Assembly (NCBI GenBank): GCA_963989385.1
Contig: OZ022511.1
Coordinates: 28,886,503-28,950,502 of the forward strand
DNA from: Ctena decussata
Lineage: Eukaryota; Mollusca; Bivalvia; Lucinida; Lucinidae
Length of the DNA stretch: 64,000 bases
Direction: 5' to 3'
This document shows positions 46,906 to 59,989 of the stretch, in pieces (within the stretch, counting starts at the first letter, position 1; every line of letters starts with the position of its first letter). Both the position numbers and the translations under genes were made by a program. Under the pieces are notes generated by a model. It saw nothing but the letters and a program-made list of their open reading frames with translations. It made no database searches and was not told the DNA's origin.

Positions 46906-48300
46906 CCGACAGTTCTCCGACAGTCCTAGTTCTTTAGTGAATAAACCACAAAAAGTTCGAAAAAGGTATACATCTGTTTCCGTACAAAACGGACAGATGA
47001 TCTTATTCTAATAAGATTTAAGCCCCCCAGTAATTCATTACTGACCGTTCCAAGGCGGTAGTTCTGTTGTGGTTCTCTGTTGCCTGTTTTTGGTGTCAGA
47101 GGTTTTTTTTTTATATTTTATTCATATAAAGTTGACACACTCACAACACACAACATTTCACAATACATTATTACTTATACTTGTAAACAAGAAAAACAGT
47201 CTTCCTTGCAAATTAGCAAGCTAATTATCTGAATATGTTTAGGTGCACAGCAATTTCCCTCTCTCCAATTTTCAGATTTTTGTCGCAATTAATAGTTATA
47301 AACTTATAAAGAAATATAAAGTGTGTAATGATATTTCTGAAAATGGAGAGAAAAAAAGGAAAAGATCAATCCCTGCATCTGCTCATTTTGGTCAGAGAAT
47401 TATCATTCGCACCAACAGCCAATGGAATTATAAACACATAACAGCGAAATACTGCAATCGAACATACCGCTGCACTATCCAATTAAACCCACTATTTAAA
47501 GTCAGATCTCCATGCTACCTTTACATAATAAAGAAGGAGAAAACAAAAATAAAACTTTTCAGCTGACATGCGACGTCGAAAAGACGTCGCAATGATGTCG
47601 ATGTGATACACTGATGTCGCCTGGACGCCAGAACGACGTCATCCCGACCTCACGTGCCCCCTGGGTAATCTAGAATTCGTTTACATTTCTATTTTAAATG
47701 GGTTTGGTATCGCATTTACTCGGCTTTAAGACAATGCCTTTCCATCTTCAGCAATACCCTACCATCCAAACCAATCTCATGAAAATACGCCCCGAGCTGG
47801 GCATTCTCCACCCAGAGCAATCCCAAACCTCCAGACTCGGTTTATTGGACGGGTCTAGACCTTTAAGACAGCCTGGAAAGGGGAACAAACAAATCCTGCA
47901 GATGAATATGTAATCAAATTTTACAGAGAGAAGGTGGCCCTGTCTCAAAACCGAGGAAATGTCCTACTTTAATAATACTAATAAAAAATCTTACCTTGTG
48001 AATATTGAGATGATAAGTTAAAATAATATAAGCTGTCTTCAGACTATTCTATATGAAGATGCAACCAACTGAAAACATACAAGTATGTATAAATATTCAC
48101 TGAGCTAATTCCAAACAGCATATAGGTCTGCACATGCCCATCTAAGTACAGACACCCACCCATGAGCATGTGCATACCAATACACCTCAATTTACATATT
48201 CATATATACGTGCATATCCATGTCTCGGGCATGCCCGCATGTTCTTGAAATGCTTTTCCGTGTTGTTGTATGTTTGAGATAACTGCAAATTCTCAAAAGG
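46906..48300. other. Non-coding; possible 3' end of the retrotransposon
   Basis: A short T-run at 47103-47111 could be the poly(A) of an antisense element, but this is not established. 47566-47672 is a GACGTC MITE (ends GACATGCGACGTCG and CACGTGCCCCCTGGG). The open frame at 47243-47566 is AT-rich and unsupported. Confidence 0.4.
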
Positions 48301-49491
48301 TTATTCTGATTCCTCTACAAACATACCTAGCCACCCTTCCCATCCTTTAATGAATTTATCATATTTTCCATTTTTTATTGCTATCATTTTCTCTATATCT
48401 ATGAAACTTTTTATTTCACTTTTCCATATATTCAAATACAATTTTTTATTATTAATTCTACTTTTATATATATAATATCTGGTTAACATTAGAATATAAT
48501 TCTCAGACTTATTAAAATTTTTATTAAAGTTTATCCCAAAAATTGCTCTATATTTATGGATATTGATTATATAATCACTTTTTTCTGCTATATAAATTTC
48601 CACTTTCTCCCAAAATTCTTGTACTATTTCACAATACCAAAACAAATGTTCTAATGTCTCTGGAAGCTTTTTACAAAATGTACATAAGTTATCTCTTTTT
48701 ATTTTATATTTCCATAACAGGTCATTTGTAACTAAAATCCTATGCAAAATTCTGTATTGAAACCAATGTAATTTCGTGTTACTGCAACAATACGCTGGTA
48801 TACTGTAGATTATTTTCCATTTTAATTCAATGACTGGAAATTCTTCTTCCCATTTCTGCTGACTCTTTGGTGTAATGTCTTTTTCGTTCAATATTTTATA
48901 AAAATCTTTACTGCCTTTTTCACTTTTTAGTATTAGTCTAATGTTAAAAGGTAGAAAGCAATCAGTTACTGTAAAGGTTTGAATTTCCAATTTGGAATCT
49001 TTTATGTAACTTTCTACTGCTGATCTAACACTCAAATATTCCATAAAATTTATGTTTAAATCATACTTTTCAATAAAACTATTCAAATTTAAGAAGGAGC
49101 CATCTGCATTTAACATATCCTTTATGAAATAAATTTTCTTATTATACCATGTTTGGTAAAATACAGGTTTATTACCTATCCTTATGCCTTTATTGTCCCA
49201 TATATTCATACCCAGTATATCAGAATTAAATAATGGTCTCATCTTATGTTGTAAAATCACCCAAGATTCTAACACATCATTCCAAAACCTATTTGTTTTA
49301 TTACGCTTCATTTTACATACAAACTCACTTCCTCTATTTATTAAAGTACTTATCTTAGAGTATACAGTTTCAAAAATATGTTTATATTTATGGTCACACT
49401 TTAGTAGTCGTCTTATCCAAGTATTTTTCAATGATGTGATGTAGTTCTTTATATTTATCATTTTAAGACCACCATTTTCATAACCTTGCAT
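48301..49491 (-). pseudogene. Retrotransposon C-terminal domain with zinc-knuckle
   Basis: 396 codons. It opens QGYENGGLKMINIK, the GGL segment that follows the RT thumb in L1-clade proteins. Near residue 260-285 is LHWFQYRILHRILVTNDLLW, then CTFCKKLPETLEHLFWYC (Cys-x2-Cys..His-x4-Cys), the zf-RVT-type finger typical of this clade. It ends FVEESE, stop at 48301-48303. Confidence 0.88.
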
Positions 49492-50940
49492 TAAAACATC
49501 TCTTTTAACTCTATCTGTTCCAGACTGCCAAATAAATTGAAAAAAAACCTTCTTTGGAGTTTATTTATTAATTCATCTGAGGGATTTGGTAACGCAATAA
49601 AAAGATGATTTAATTTCGAAATAATTAAAAATTTTAAAATTGTGATCCTTCCAAAGGGTGTCAAAATTCTCTTCGACCATTGTTTAAGTTCTTTCTCAAT
49701 TTGTGCTAACTTTTCTTTAAAATTCAGATCTAACATATCTTCAAGATTACATGAAAACGTTATTCCTAGTATGGTAAAATTATTCTGCTGCCAATCGAAT
49801 TTATATCTGTGGTTAAAGGTTTCACCACTAATTTTTTTTGCACCTATCCATACCGCTTTAGTTTTGGAAGTATTAATTTTAAGGCCTGAAAGACGTGCAA
49901 AAAGAGAAAGGATCTCCATTGTTGTATCCAGTGATTTTCCTGAACCATCTAAAAAGATAGTTGTGTCATCTGCAAATTGTGTTAAATTATATTCCATTCC
50001 ATTTATGTTTATACCTTCAATGTCCTTATTACTTTTTATCATTAATGAAAGCACTTCTGCACACAATATAAATATATATGGTGACAGAGGGTCACCCTGT
50101 CGACATCCTCTCTGAACTGGGAAAAAATCTGAAAGGAACCCACTTTGTATAACTGCAGATGAAATATTTTTATAAAAAACCGAAATCCACCTTATCACTG
50201 ATTCACTAAAATTAAAATGCTTTAACACCTGAAATATAAAATGCCAAGATATAGAGTCAAATGCTTTCTCAAAGTCAATAATAAGTAAGAGCCCAGGTAT
50301 GTTTTCCTCTTCTGTGTAATTCATTATATCATAGATTAGTCTGGTATTTTCTCCAATATAACGTCCACTAATAAGGCCTGTCTGGTCAGTAGAAATTAAT
50401 TTTGAAAGTGTAGATTGAATTCTTTCTGCAATACATCCTGATGCGATTTTATAAACTACATTTAAAAGAGTTATGGGTCTCCAATTTTTTAGAAATTGCC
50501 TTGGTTTATCCCCCTTTGGTAAACATGTAATTAACCCTTCCCTCTGTGTAACTGATAGAATGCCTAATTTATAACCTTCATTTATTGAATTTTTTATGAA
50601 CAATTTTAAATCTTTAAAAAAGAATTTAAAAAATTCCGCAGAAAACCCGTCTGTTCCTGGACTCTTATTGTTTTTCATTTTACTTAATATGAATGCTATT
50701 TCTTCCTCTGAAATATCCCCTTCTAAACTTAATTTTTCTTCCTCTGATAATGTTGGGTGACTATTTAAATTGTTCAAAATTTCATCTATATTTATATCCA
50801 GATTGTTTTCTTGATTTGAGAATAAATTTGAATAAAATTTTTTAACCTCTTGTAAAATTTCATCTTGTTTGTTTATTATGGTACCATCATCTTTACAAAC
50901 ACTTGGGATAATTTTATTGACATAATTTCTAGACTCGAGG
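49491..50940 (-). pseudogene. Retrotransposon reverse transcriptase domain
   Basis: The frame open from 50777 gives 428 codons; after the upstream indel the coding continues from about 50940. RT blocks: MKNNKSPGTDGFSAEFFK, KNWRPITLLNVVYKI, LLIIDFEKAFDSISW (first catalytic Asp), RGCRQGDPLSPYIFILCAE, and QFADDTTIF (catalytic FADD box). The N-x-S-KT-K and LGITFS blocks after FADD are also present. All catalytic acidic residues are intact. The frame closes at LKEMF after a run of eight T on the coding strand that is one base too short. Confidence 0.92.
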
Positions 50941-52116
50941 CTACAAAATTTTTTTGGTAGGCTTTTCTCCTTCTTCAGCCCATCTTATCCGTGCTCTAAT
51001 CATTATACCATTTAACTTTTCTTTTCTTAATTTTTCTAATTCATTTTTGCATTCTTCAATTTGCTCAAGATCCAAAACTTCTTTTTCCTCTAAAATTTTA
51101 ATTTTTCTTAGCAAATTTTCCTCCCTTAAGTTGTTTTGTTTCTTTTTAAATGCCGAATATGATATAGATTTCCCACGTATTTCTATTAATAAAGTTTCTA
51201 AAAACAACTGATCAGATATTTTTAACTGTATGGGATGATTTTCGTTATTTCTCACATATTCTAGATTATAAACTGGGATCATATATTGTTCCTTAATTTG
51301 TTGAATACAATCGTTAATCATTTTAACATATTCAATATCTTTCAACAAACTGTTATTAAATTTCCATAGTCCTTTACCTTTCTTAAATTCGTTAACCTTA
51401 AAAGATAAAACCACTGTAGAATGATCTGACCTATAGCTTGGCAAAATATCAATATTTTCAATACTTGTCATAAAAGCCTCTGATATTAAAAAGAAATCAA
51501 GTCGTGCCTGCTTGAGTGGGGTTGGTTTACGCCAAGTGTATCGTTTTTCTGTTTCAAACATTTCCCTAAATGGATCAACTAAATTTAGTTCTTCCTTTAT
51601 ATTTAAAACACATTCTTTTGCTTTTGGGTTATTTATATGTAAATAATTATATGTATCCAACATTTGGTCTTGTACTAAATTGAAATCCCCACACATAATG
51701 CAGGTATCACTCTCAAATTCCTCTATTATCTCTGCAATTTTTATATAGAAGTCAGGAGAATCTTCATTTGGGCCGTATATGTTAATTAATGTAATTTTTT
51801 TCCCTTCTAATTCTAATTCCAGTACTATATAATTTCCTTGCATATCAGTTTTCGTTCTTAATACTTTATATTCAAAATCATTGCTAAATAAAACACAAAC
51901 ACCCCTTTGACTAGATGAGAAAGAGCTAAATATGGCCTCCCCACCCCACTCAGCTCGAATATAAGGTTCTAAACTCTCAGTAAAGTGGGTATCTTGCAAA
52001 CAACAAATCTGAAATTTTTTATTCCGCAAATAACCGAACACGTCCTTTCTCTTTTGCACATCATGCAAACCCCTAACATTTGAACTTGAGATTTTTATTA
52101 AATTATGGTTTTCCAT
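50941..52116 (-). pseudogene. Retrotransposon endonuclease domain
   Basis: 391 codons. Motifs of the exonuclease-endonuclease-phosphatase fold in order: SSNVRGL (about residues 11-17), LQDTHF (about 40-45), NIYGPNEDS (about 113), MCGDFNL (about 142-148), ARLDFFLIS (about 206) and YRSDHSTV (about 228-235), with Asp/His of the last as catalytic residues. It would nick target DNA for reverse transcription. The frame stops at GEKPTKKIL, the point where L1-type ORF2 normally continues (W-x-EEGEK-x-TKxF), because a run of seven A on the coding strand is one base too long. Confidence 0.9.
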
Positions 52117-52950
52117 TTCAACTTAAGTCAGCGGTTTCATTATACAAACATTAACTGTGAAGAAAACTTGGAGTTTAGCAACTGTGTATTAGTTGAGTAT
52201 GTTACATTACTTTTAAAGAAAATTGTGTGTGTGTCAGCATTATATGTGTCATAAGTGAAACAAAAATAAATGAAACAATTTAAAAAGACTTGTGTTTCCT
52301 TTTCCGAGCAGTCATAATGTACCCAATTATTTACAATGTATATAATGAGTAACACCATGGCTGCCTTCTCCCCTCTGTATGGCATAACTCTTTTTACTTG
52401 GTCCATGAATACTCAGGTATTCTAAAAAGGATGTTAATTTTTTCATCAATACCAATTCTCTCTCTTTTTTTTTTAAACTTGAAAATACTTATATATGAAC
52501 AGAAAATAAATAGTAATGGTGATAAATTTGCAATGTTTTCCAGGAAAAAAAACAAAACAAAACAACAACAATGTCCCCACCAATCATTCCCTCGGTCGTG
52601 GACATAATTCTGACCCATGAGTTTGCACACAACAAGATCTTATCCAAAATAAATTACACTTTTACTAAGATATTAAACATGTATCTCAGTCATTTGAACA
52701 TGTAATGGCGTAACAGAATTCCAATCAAACTTCGACTTACAGGTAAGTACTCGTTTAATTTTCTAATTATTTGAAAAAAATACCGGTAGGTCCCAGTGAC
52801 CTTTAATTGTTTAAGGCATTTTCAGCACCTAACCACCACAGCCTTTTTAAAAATATACTGCTTTAATTTACAAGTACTCAGTACAAAGCAAGTCACTCAA
52901 GCATAAAAGTACCTCAAAGTAGACTAAAAGATGAACAAGGCATAGCAGGC
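52117..52950. other. Non-coding, possible retrotransposon 5' part
   Basis: No frame resembling an ORF1 RNA-binding protein is present on the minus strand; the frames at 52140-52630 show no coiled coil or RRM-like pattern. The copy is probably 5' truncated or its leader is unrecognised. Confidence 0.4.
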
Positions 52951-52954
52951 GATA

Positions 52955-54366
52955 CAAATCCCCTCGCACAAGACTAATTGATCGAGAAGTTGTCATACCC
53001 TACATTTGTGTGAAGTTATTTTAAAATCCATGGAGAAATGTAGGCACTAGAGGGCTGACAAAGTTTTTCTAAAAATAGCTACAGTGACCTTGACCTTGAA
53101 CACAGCACCCAGAAAGTCGAACTTGCTCGAGATATTATCATGCCCTACATTTGTGTGAAGTTATTTCAAAATCCATTGAGAAATGTAGGCGCTAGAGCGC
53201 TGACAAAGATTTTCTAAAAACTGCCACAGTGACCTTGACCTTGGGCGACGCACCCTGAAAGTTTAACTTGCTTGAGATATTGTCATACCCTACATTTGTG
53301 TGAAGTTATTTCAAAATCCACTGAGAAATGTAGGCGCTATAGGGCTAACAAAGTTTTCTAAAAATAGCCACAGTGACCTTGACCTTGGGCGTAGCAACCT
53401 GAAAGTCAAACACGCTTGAGATATTGTCATGCCCTACATTTGTGTGAAGTTATTTCAAAATCCATTTAGAAATGTGGGCACTAGAGCCCTGACAGTGGGC
53501 ACTAGAGCGCTGACAAAGTTTTTCTAAAAATAGCCACAGTGACCTTGGGCGCAGCACCCTGAAAGTCGATCTTGCTCGAGAATTTTTCATGCCCTACATT
53601 TGTGTGAAGTTATTCTTAAATCCATTGAGAAATGTTGCTGCTAGAGCGATGACAAAGTTTTTCCAAAAATAGCCACAGAGACCTTGACCTTGGGCGCAGC
53701 ACCCTGAAAGTCGAACTTGCTTGAGATATTGTCATGCTCTACATTTTTGTGAGGTTATTTCAAAGTCCATTGAGAAATGTAGGCGCTAGAGCGCTGACAA
53801 AGTTTTACTAAAAATAGCAAAAGTGACCTTGACCCTGGGCGCAGCACCCTGAAAGTCATACTTGCTCGAGACACCGCCACGTCCCTCACTTGTGTGTAGT
53901 TATTTTAAAATCCGTTGAGAAATGTAGGTGCTAGAGCGATGACAAAAGGTGGACATACGTATGTACGTAAAGTTTTTCTAAAAATAGCCATAGTGACCTT
54001 GACCTTGGGCGCAGCACCCTGAAAGTCGAACTTGCTCGACATATTGTCATGCCCTACATTTGTGTGAAGTCATTTCAAAATCCAATAAGAAATGTAGGCG
54101 CTAAATCCAATAAGAAATGTAGGCGCTAGAGCGCTAACCAAGTTTTTCTAGAAATAGCCAATGACCTTGACTTTGGGCGCAGCACCCTGAAAGTCAAACT
54201 TGCTGGAGATATTGTCATGCCCTACACTTGTGTGAAGTTATTTTAAAATCCGTTGAGAAATGTAGGTACTAGACGATGACAAAAGGTGAACATACGTACG
54301 TACGTACATACTTACGTACGGGACAAAACTTATATCCCCTCACCACTTCGTGGTGCGAGGGGATAA
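52955..54366. mobile_element. Pearl-like element 5 (intron 10)
   Basis: The left end ATCCCCTCGCAC and right end GTGCGAGGGGAT are exact inverses; the right also folds as CCCCTCACCACTTCGTGGTGCGAGGGG. A core of about 147-155 bp repeats roughly nine times (GCCCTACATTTGTGTGAAGT; AGTGACCTTGACCTTGGGCG). An ACGT-type microsatellite (CGTACGTACGTACATACTTA) lies at 54294-54318, and a shorter ACGTATGTACGTA at 53955. Confidence 0.85.
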
Positions 54367-57300
54367 TAAGGGTCAGACACCCCATATCTGCTTGAATATT
54401 TCCCTACCCCCTCACTTAGGTCGCTTATACAACAGGGCAGGCATTTCCTGTAAAAGAGAGAGAGGCTTATACTATAGAGACAGGTATTTCCTCTCTCTCT
54501 TACAGAATATCCCCAAAGAAGAACTGTTATATAAAATAATAAATATAACTATGTTAATCTGAAGTTTTATTTCCCCCCATATCTGCGCCATAATAATGGG
54601 TTCCAAATAGTGGACCGACTATAATCTAGTTCGAAGTCCTGTTAAATTTATATATTTTTCAAAATTATTTTCTTCGCAAAAAAAAAAAAAAAAGGAAAAG
54701 AAAAGAAAAGAAGAAAAAAAGAAGAATTAGTCTCTGGCCCAGTCAATCGTTCACAAATTTATTAACAATCTAAGTTATTAGCAATCTAAGTTATTCCTTA
54801 CTGGTTTAACTTTCTGTTTACTGTTTTAACCTCTGGACCACCTCGATAATTAAATTAAGGCCTTTATATACGACTAACTCTTTCTTGAACCTGACTTGAT
54901 AGAAATCTTCTATGTCTATTTTGATTCTGTATTCTATTTCCCTAATTTTATTTTATTTTTTAGACTGGAAGGGCAGTAGGCTTTTCCCATATATACATAT
55001 ATACAACTATGTTCTCATATATTTTATACTTCAGAGCTCCAGATTAGAGGGGGCATTAGGGAAAATCCAAAGATAAACCCTCCAACCTCTAAGTGAAAGA
55101 AAAAAAAAAAACACATGTTGTGACCCCTCATTTGAACCATCTCAATGGGGTGGCCCCAATGAGGGGTCACAAGATATGCCTCTATGGAGAAATATGGAAA
55201 CCCATTCCCAGACCATCCACACTACTCCCCCACCTGGAGCACCGTTGTATAGAACAGATGGACAGGTTCTTAAAATATATAATATATATATACACAGCTA
55301 CTCACACACAATCATATATAAATATATATATCCATGTGTCAAAATACTTTGGTTCAAACAAATTGCTCCTCCCCAAGATGGTCATGCTGTGGATCTCCAT
55401 CGTTTGATAATAAAATAACAAACCATGTGCAGACCAAATTTTAGTAACTCAGGGTCCAGGCACGGGTGGATTCCAGTATGACCTCTCACAACTGCCGTTA
55501 AACCTCCATCTGGCCATTTATTATGGCTCTTCCTCAAAACCATCTTAATTAGGTAGCCTTAGTCCGAGCCCAATGTGTTTTGAGACAGTAAATACAGATA
55601 ATATCAAATGAGCCAAATTTATACCGCAGATTAACAGGCTTTAACTAAAGGTATTAATGACTACAATTCATAGATCAGAGTTACTGCTCTTGTTCATATT
55701 CCCTATTACCATTTAATCTATGAATTTTGTTTGAAATATTTCTAATGAAGAGCAGTTGAGTAAGCTTGTTCAGACGGACTGACACACAGACAGCGCCTTT
55801 ACCTGGTATCTGCATAAAACACCTCAAAAGCAGAAAACTGAATAGAGTCAAGTCAGGCGAACCCGGACAGCAGGCAAACTCGGACTGTGGCACCCCATCA
55901 TTATGTCAGCCGTTTGGTACTAAAACAAAAGTAACTGGCAATACATTGAAAATCCCGATAAGACGGCTCTTCATGAGCCGTCTCATCTGGCTCTGCACAG
56001 TATACAATGGCACGTCCGAATCTACCCGCCGTCCGAACCTACCTGACCTGCCTCAAGTGTCAACACTGACTGTCAGAGTCTGACAACGACGACAATTTGC
56101 GGCCCAGTAATAAATTCAACGTCTAGATCTTCATAACGTATCCTAGTCCTTCTACTTCCATAACAGTCACGACCAGACACTAATTTAAATTAGTATGTCA
56201 TCGAAACCTTCTAATTTCGAACTGGATTTTGTTAGAAATTCGGCCGTCTCTAGTACACGGCACATGTCAATATGCCATAATAATCTTTTACAAATAATTT
56301 CAAGTGCTTACAATAACATGCTGTTCAGACCGTACCACCAATCCTTCAAGTGAGTTTATCCTGTTCCTGACATACTGCTAAGCGGTTTATTTTGCCAACA
56401 TAATTCTCTCTATCATTTTAGAAATATGACGATAAAAGTGCTCATTTGACAGTGGGTAAAAACCCTCTCTTCGTACTCAAATTTTGGGTATTACTGTGTT
56501 ATCATAAAAAGGCAAGAAGGTGAGGACAAGACAACTTAGATATTTTACTCTAAAAAACAAAACAAAAAAACACTTACTTTACACCATATGAGCTCGATTA
56601 ATTTAACTTTCACTTTGATGCCGTTAACTCCACCCCGTGACGGTATACTTTTCCTCACCTAACTTTGATAGGAATCCTTGCGCCTGACGTCATATGTTAC
56701 TATAATTATCCCAATGAACTTTCTAAATAGTTCAGGATTTACCCTTTAATGATCGCTATCTCGCAGACGCTTATGAAGTCTTTACGCTTTTGCTCTGCGT
56801 AGCTAAGAAGACGTTGTTTACATTTTCACTTGACTTTCGCCTAACTAAATTAACCATGTGCTTTACATACATACATAAATTGCTTATTTTCTCGATTTTC
56901 ACTAATTATGAAACATTGTACCAAGCAGTATTGAGCAAGGTGGTACCGGTGATGGTTAGGAAGCCATCGTCAATCTCACCAGCTCAAAAGCAAAATACAA
57001 AAAAAAAAAAAAAAAATAGACTATTCAGATTAGCATGTCATCCTTGCAGTTCCATATAATCTTTTTTGTGATGAAGATGTCACATAATTCCCCTGCGTTA
57101 TAGCTAGCTGCAAAGATGTAAAACCTAATGTACTCAACTATTGGGACAACAGAAACTATCTAATCTCCATTTATCCCAAATGGAAGCTCTATAGTTCCCA
57201 TGTGTCCCAACATTTGAGCTGTATTCTCTGAAATGGAAAAACAAGCTAAAATGTAAACTTATCTTGTCAACCCTTTCATCCCTAATCATCTGGAGCCCGT

Positions 57301-58120
57301 TGCCCGAAACCCACTATGTCGCCAGGTGTCAGAGTTTCTATGATGTTTTACCTTATGTATGTTCTTATTATTTTTGGTTCGGTTTGGGTTGCTGAGTGGC
57401 CACCTTTTTGGAACAAGCTGCTCACTTGGTTGGCCATATGTTCTCTGTATCTTGATTATTTGTAATCTTAGTTGTTTCCAACTATGGTTTGAGGGCTGGA
57501 TTTGGATTTTGATTGTTTCAGTTCCTGGTCTTTGCATACTTTTTACTTTTAATGAATCTTATTTTGGGGGACCTGTATATACTGCTTCATAAATCGCAAA
57601 AGGTTCGAAAGAGGTAAACTTCTTTTTTCATACAAATGGACCGATGACTTCAGTAGAGCCTATGACTAAGTGAATCTTATTTTCAAGGGTGTAAGAATAT
57701 ATTTACTGACACCCATGTTAGTAATTTCGATCGAAAGTCTTTTTCCTTTGTTATTGATACGTTCTTTGTCGTATTATGGCTGCCTCTCAAATAAAAAAAA
57801 AATAGAAAGTAGGTGAAAATTGGTATTTAATGTTTTTCGTTGTATTTGTTCTTATTGTCGAAATTGATGCTGCCGTTGGTCTGTTGTGTAGGTGGTCCGA
57901 GGCAGAACAAGTCCGAGGATTAGTCGACTGCAAACCGGTTAAAGCCCCACAGTGATTTCATTATTAGTTCCAGGAAATGACTTTATAAATAAGCATCTTG
58001 CTTACTGTCAAAGCCTGATACTTTTGAAATTGTATATGTATGTAATTTATAGTTAATAAAATATCGTTTAAACTAAACTAAAGCATCCCAATAATCAGAC
58101 TTTTTAAATACTTACATTTT
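54367..58120. other. Intronic DNA with scattered repeats
   Basis: A-run and GAAAA simple repeat at 54679-54725; a TCGGACA MITE at 55846-56056; a short repeat at about 57404-57535 that is the inverse of 62795-62929; A-runs at 55101 and 57001. The open frames here overlap these or are AT-driven. No exon was found. Confidence 0.5.
55846..56056. mobile_element. TCGGACA MITE, copy 3
   Basis: The left GAGTCAAGTCAGGCGAACCC with GGACAGCAGGCAAACTCGGA mirrors the right CCGAATCTACCCGCCGTCCG and CCTACCTGACCTGCCTCA. More diverged than the two copies in introns 1 and 2. An internal short stem GAGACGG-like pair lies around 55960-55985. Confidence 0.65.
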
Positions 58121-58121
58121 T

Positions 58122-58880
58122 AGTTCACCTGAGCACGAAGTCCTAGTTCAAAAACTAGGTCACTAGGTCAAATCTTAGAAAAACCTTGTGCACACTCTAG
58201 AGGGCGCAGTTATGATCCAATCTTCATGAAACTTTGTCGGAATGTTTATCTTTATAAAATCTAGACCAACTTTAAATCTGATTCTTGTGGGGTCAAATCT
58301 TAGAAAAACTTTGTGTACACTCTTGAGGGCACAGTTATGATATAATCTATATGAAACTTTGTCAGAATGTTTATTTTTATGATTTCTAGACCTGATTCGA
58401 AAGTGGGCCATGTCAGGTCAAAAACTAGGTCACTAGGTCAGTTCTTAGAAAAAGCATGTGAACGCTTTAGAGGACACGTTTTGTTCTAATCTTCATGAAA
58501 GTTTGTCAAAATGTTTATCACCAACAAATCTGGACCAAGGGTGCAACTTGGTCATGTCGGGTCAAAGACTAGGTCACTGGGTCAAACCTTAGAAAAACAT
58601 TGTTTACGTTCTAGAGGGCACAATTTTGATCCGATATTCATGAAACATTGTCAAAATGTTTATATCCAAGAAATCTAGACCAGGTTTTGAAACGGGGTCA
58701 TGTGGGGTCAAAAGCAAGGTCATTAGGTTGAATCTTAAAATCTTAGGTACACAATAAAGGGTTCATTTTTCATTGAATCTTTGTTAAACTCTGTCTGTCG
58801 TACGTATGGATGTCTCTGAGGTTAAGTTCACAGGATACTTAGGTGAGCGATCTAGGGCCATCATGACCCTCTTGATACTG
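58122..58880. mobile_element. Pearl-like element 6 (intron 10)
   Basis: The left TAGTTCACCTGAGCACGAAG and right TACTTAGGTGAGCGATCTAG with GGGCCATCATGACCC match the ends of element 2. A core of about 140-145 bp repeats about five times (ACTAGGTCACTAGGTCAAAT; AGAAAAACCTTGTG). A CGTACG trace near 58800 stands where the microsatellite would be. It ends about 220 bp before exon 11. Confidence 0.75.
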
Positions 58881-59099
58881 ATAGGAATGTGTGGATTGGT
58901 TTTAAGGGCGTCTGCTTTCATAGTTCATACGCCAATTTTGGTTAGAATTAGCACCAAGTATCCCTACAGTAAATTCAAAATAGCTGCACTTATAGCGTTT
59001 ACAATACTAAATGATTTTTAGGTTGTTTCATGTAGGCCTAGTATCTATGTCTGTTAAATCAAAACGAGATGAAGATAATACTGTCATACCTTTTTACAG

Positions 59100-59443
59100 A
59101 TACCTGTACCAAGAGACCACGAGCCAAGAAAAGTAAATATTCTCAACAAAAGAAAAAAGGCGGTAGAAATCGGGTATCTACAAATGCAAGTACAAGCAAT
59201 ATGCAGTCATCAAGTTCCGTTGTCACAGACAATAAGGCGGTATGTGATTTCAGAACTAAAAATGTCCAAAAAGTGAATGAGGAAACAGACAAGCTATTTA
59301 GCTTTTGTGATGTTATGGGGGATGTTGAGCCTCAGACACAAGGCGAAATGGAGAAAATACCTTCGTCACTCGCCTTGTATACCAAAAGTGAGCTACTGAA
59401 GTCGCTTTTTAGAGGAAATGACAGCACCGAATCGGTTCACAAG
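59100..59443 (+). CDS. ZSWIM-like protein, exon 11
   Basis: The acceptor is CTTTTTACAG/AT and the donor CACAAG/GTAGGC; 344 bp, phase 1 in and 0 out. It begins with a basic cluster, TKRPRAKKSKYSQQKKKGGR, that looks like a nuclear localisation or nucleic-acid-binding tract, followed by a Ser/Thr/Asn-rich linker and a more ordered C-terminal part (ETDKLFSFCDVMG; LALYTKSELLKSLF). Human ZSWIM8 also has a long low-complexity basic linker in its middle, so this fits in general layout only. Confidence 0.82.
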
Positions 59444-59989
59444 GTAGGCACTGCCTGCTTTAATGCCAAACATAATATCTCTTTCACGGTTTGCTTTTAA
59501 ATTACAAAAAACGAGACGCTCAACTCGGTTGTATCATTGCCGCTGTCGTGTCAGTATTGTCACGTAAATCTCGGTAACTCTAGGGTACTTTTTGGCCTGA
59601 CTCTTTTATCGAAAATATTGTTTGCCTAAGCGACCAAGCAGAGAAAAGATAAAGGTGGCTATTATCAATTCATGGTTTGGCATTTTTTGTCGTTCCGGAG
59701 ACATTTTATGATGTGAAATGAACATTTGTTCTAGTTCGAAAATACAAAAGTCCATTCAATACTAAAATTTCACCTACAAATTGTAAGGTACATGTACTCA
59801 TTCGAATGTCCTATAAAAAGTGTGATTGCAAAAGATTATTCCTCTTATCATGTGTCGTGATGGAAGGTGGTCAGGTTTTCTTATCTGGAGAAAATCCTCC
59901 CGCCCGTCTTTTACCAGGCTGGTCATGCCTGCGTTTTCCCCCATCATTTCAAGTCTTATAATACAGTTTGTTTCAATTGAAGACAGGCA

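Larger units (their letters stand above)
48301..52116 (-). mobile_element. L1/Tx1-like non-LTR retrotransposon, ORF2 region
   Basis: Read on the minus strand, an apurinic-type endonuclease (52116 to about 50945) is followed by a reverse transcriptase (to about 49491) and a C-terminal domain with a CCHC-like finger (to 48301). It is split into three frames by two one-base indels in homopolymers. It lies antisense to the host gene in intron 10. No ORF1 was found within about 1 kb upstream (52117-53000), and no target duplication could be fixed. The AT-rich codon use is unlike the host exons. Confidence 0.9.
40908..59099 (+). other. Intron 10, 18.2 kb
   Basis: It contains pearl-like elements 3-6, the antisense non-LTR retrotransposon, SINEs, a TCGGACA MITE and simple repeats. 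Entry and exit phases (1 and 1) would also allow additional exons that I failed to see, so the exon 10-11 junction is less certain than the others. Confidence 0.6.

Noticed and set aside
49642..50115. 157-codon plus-strand frame
   Set aside because: It is the antisense shadow of the reverse transcriptase domain.
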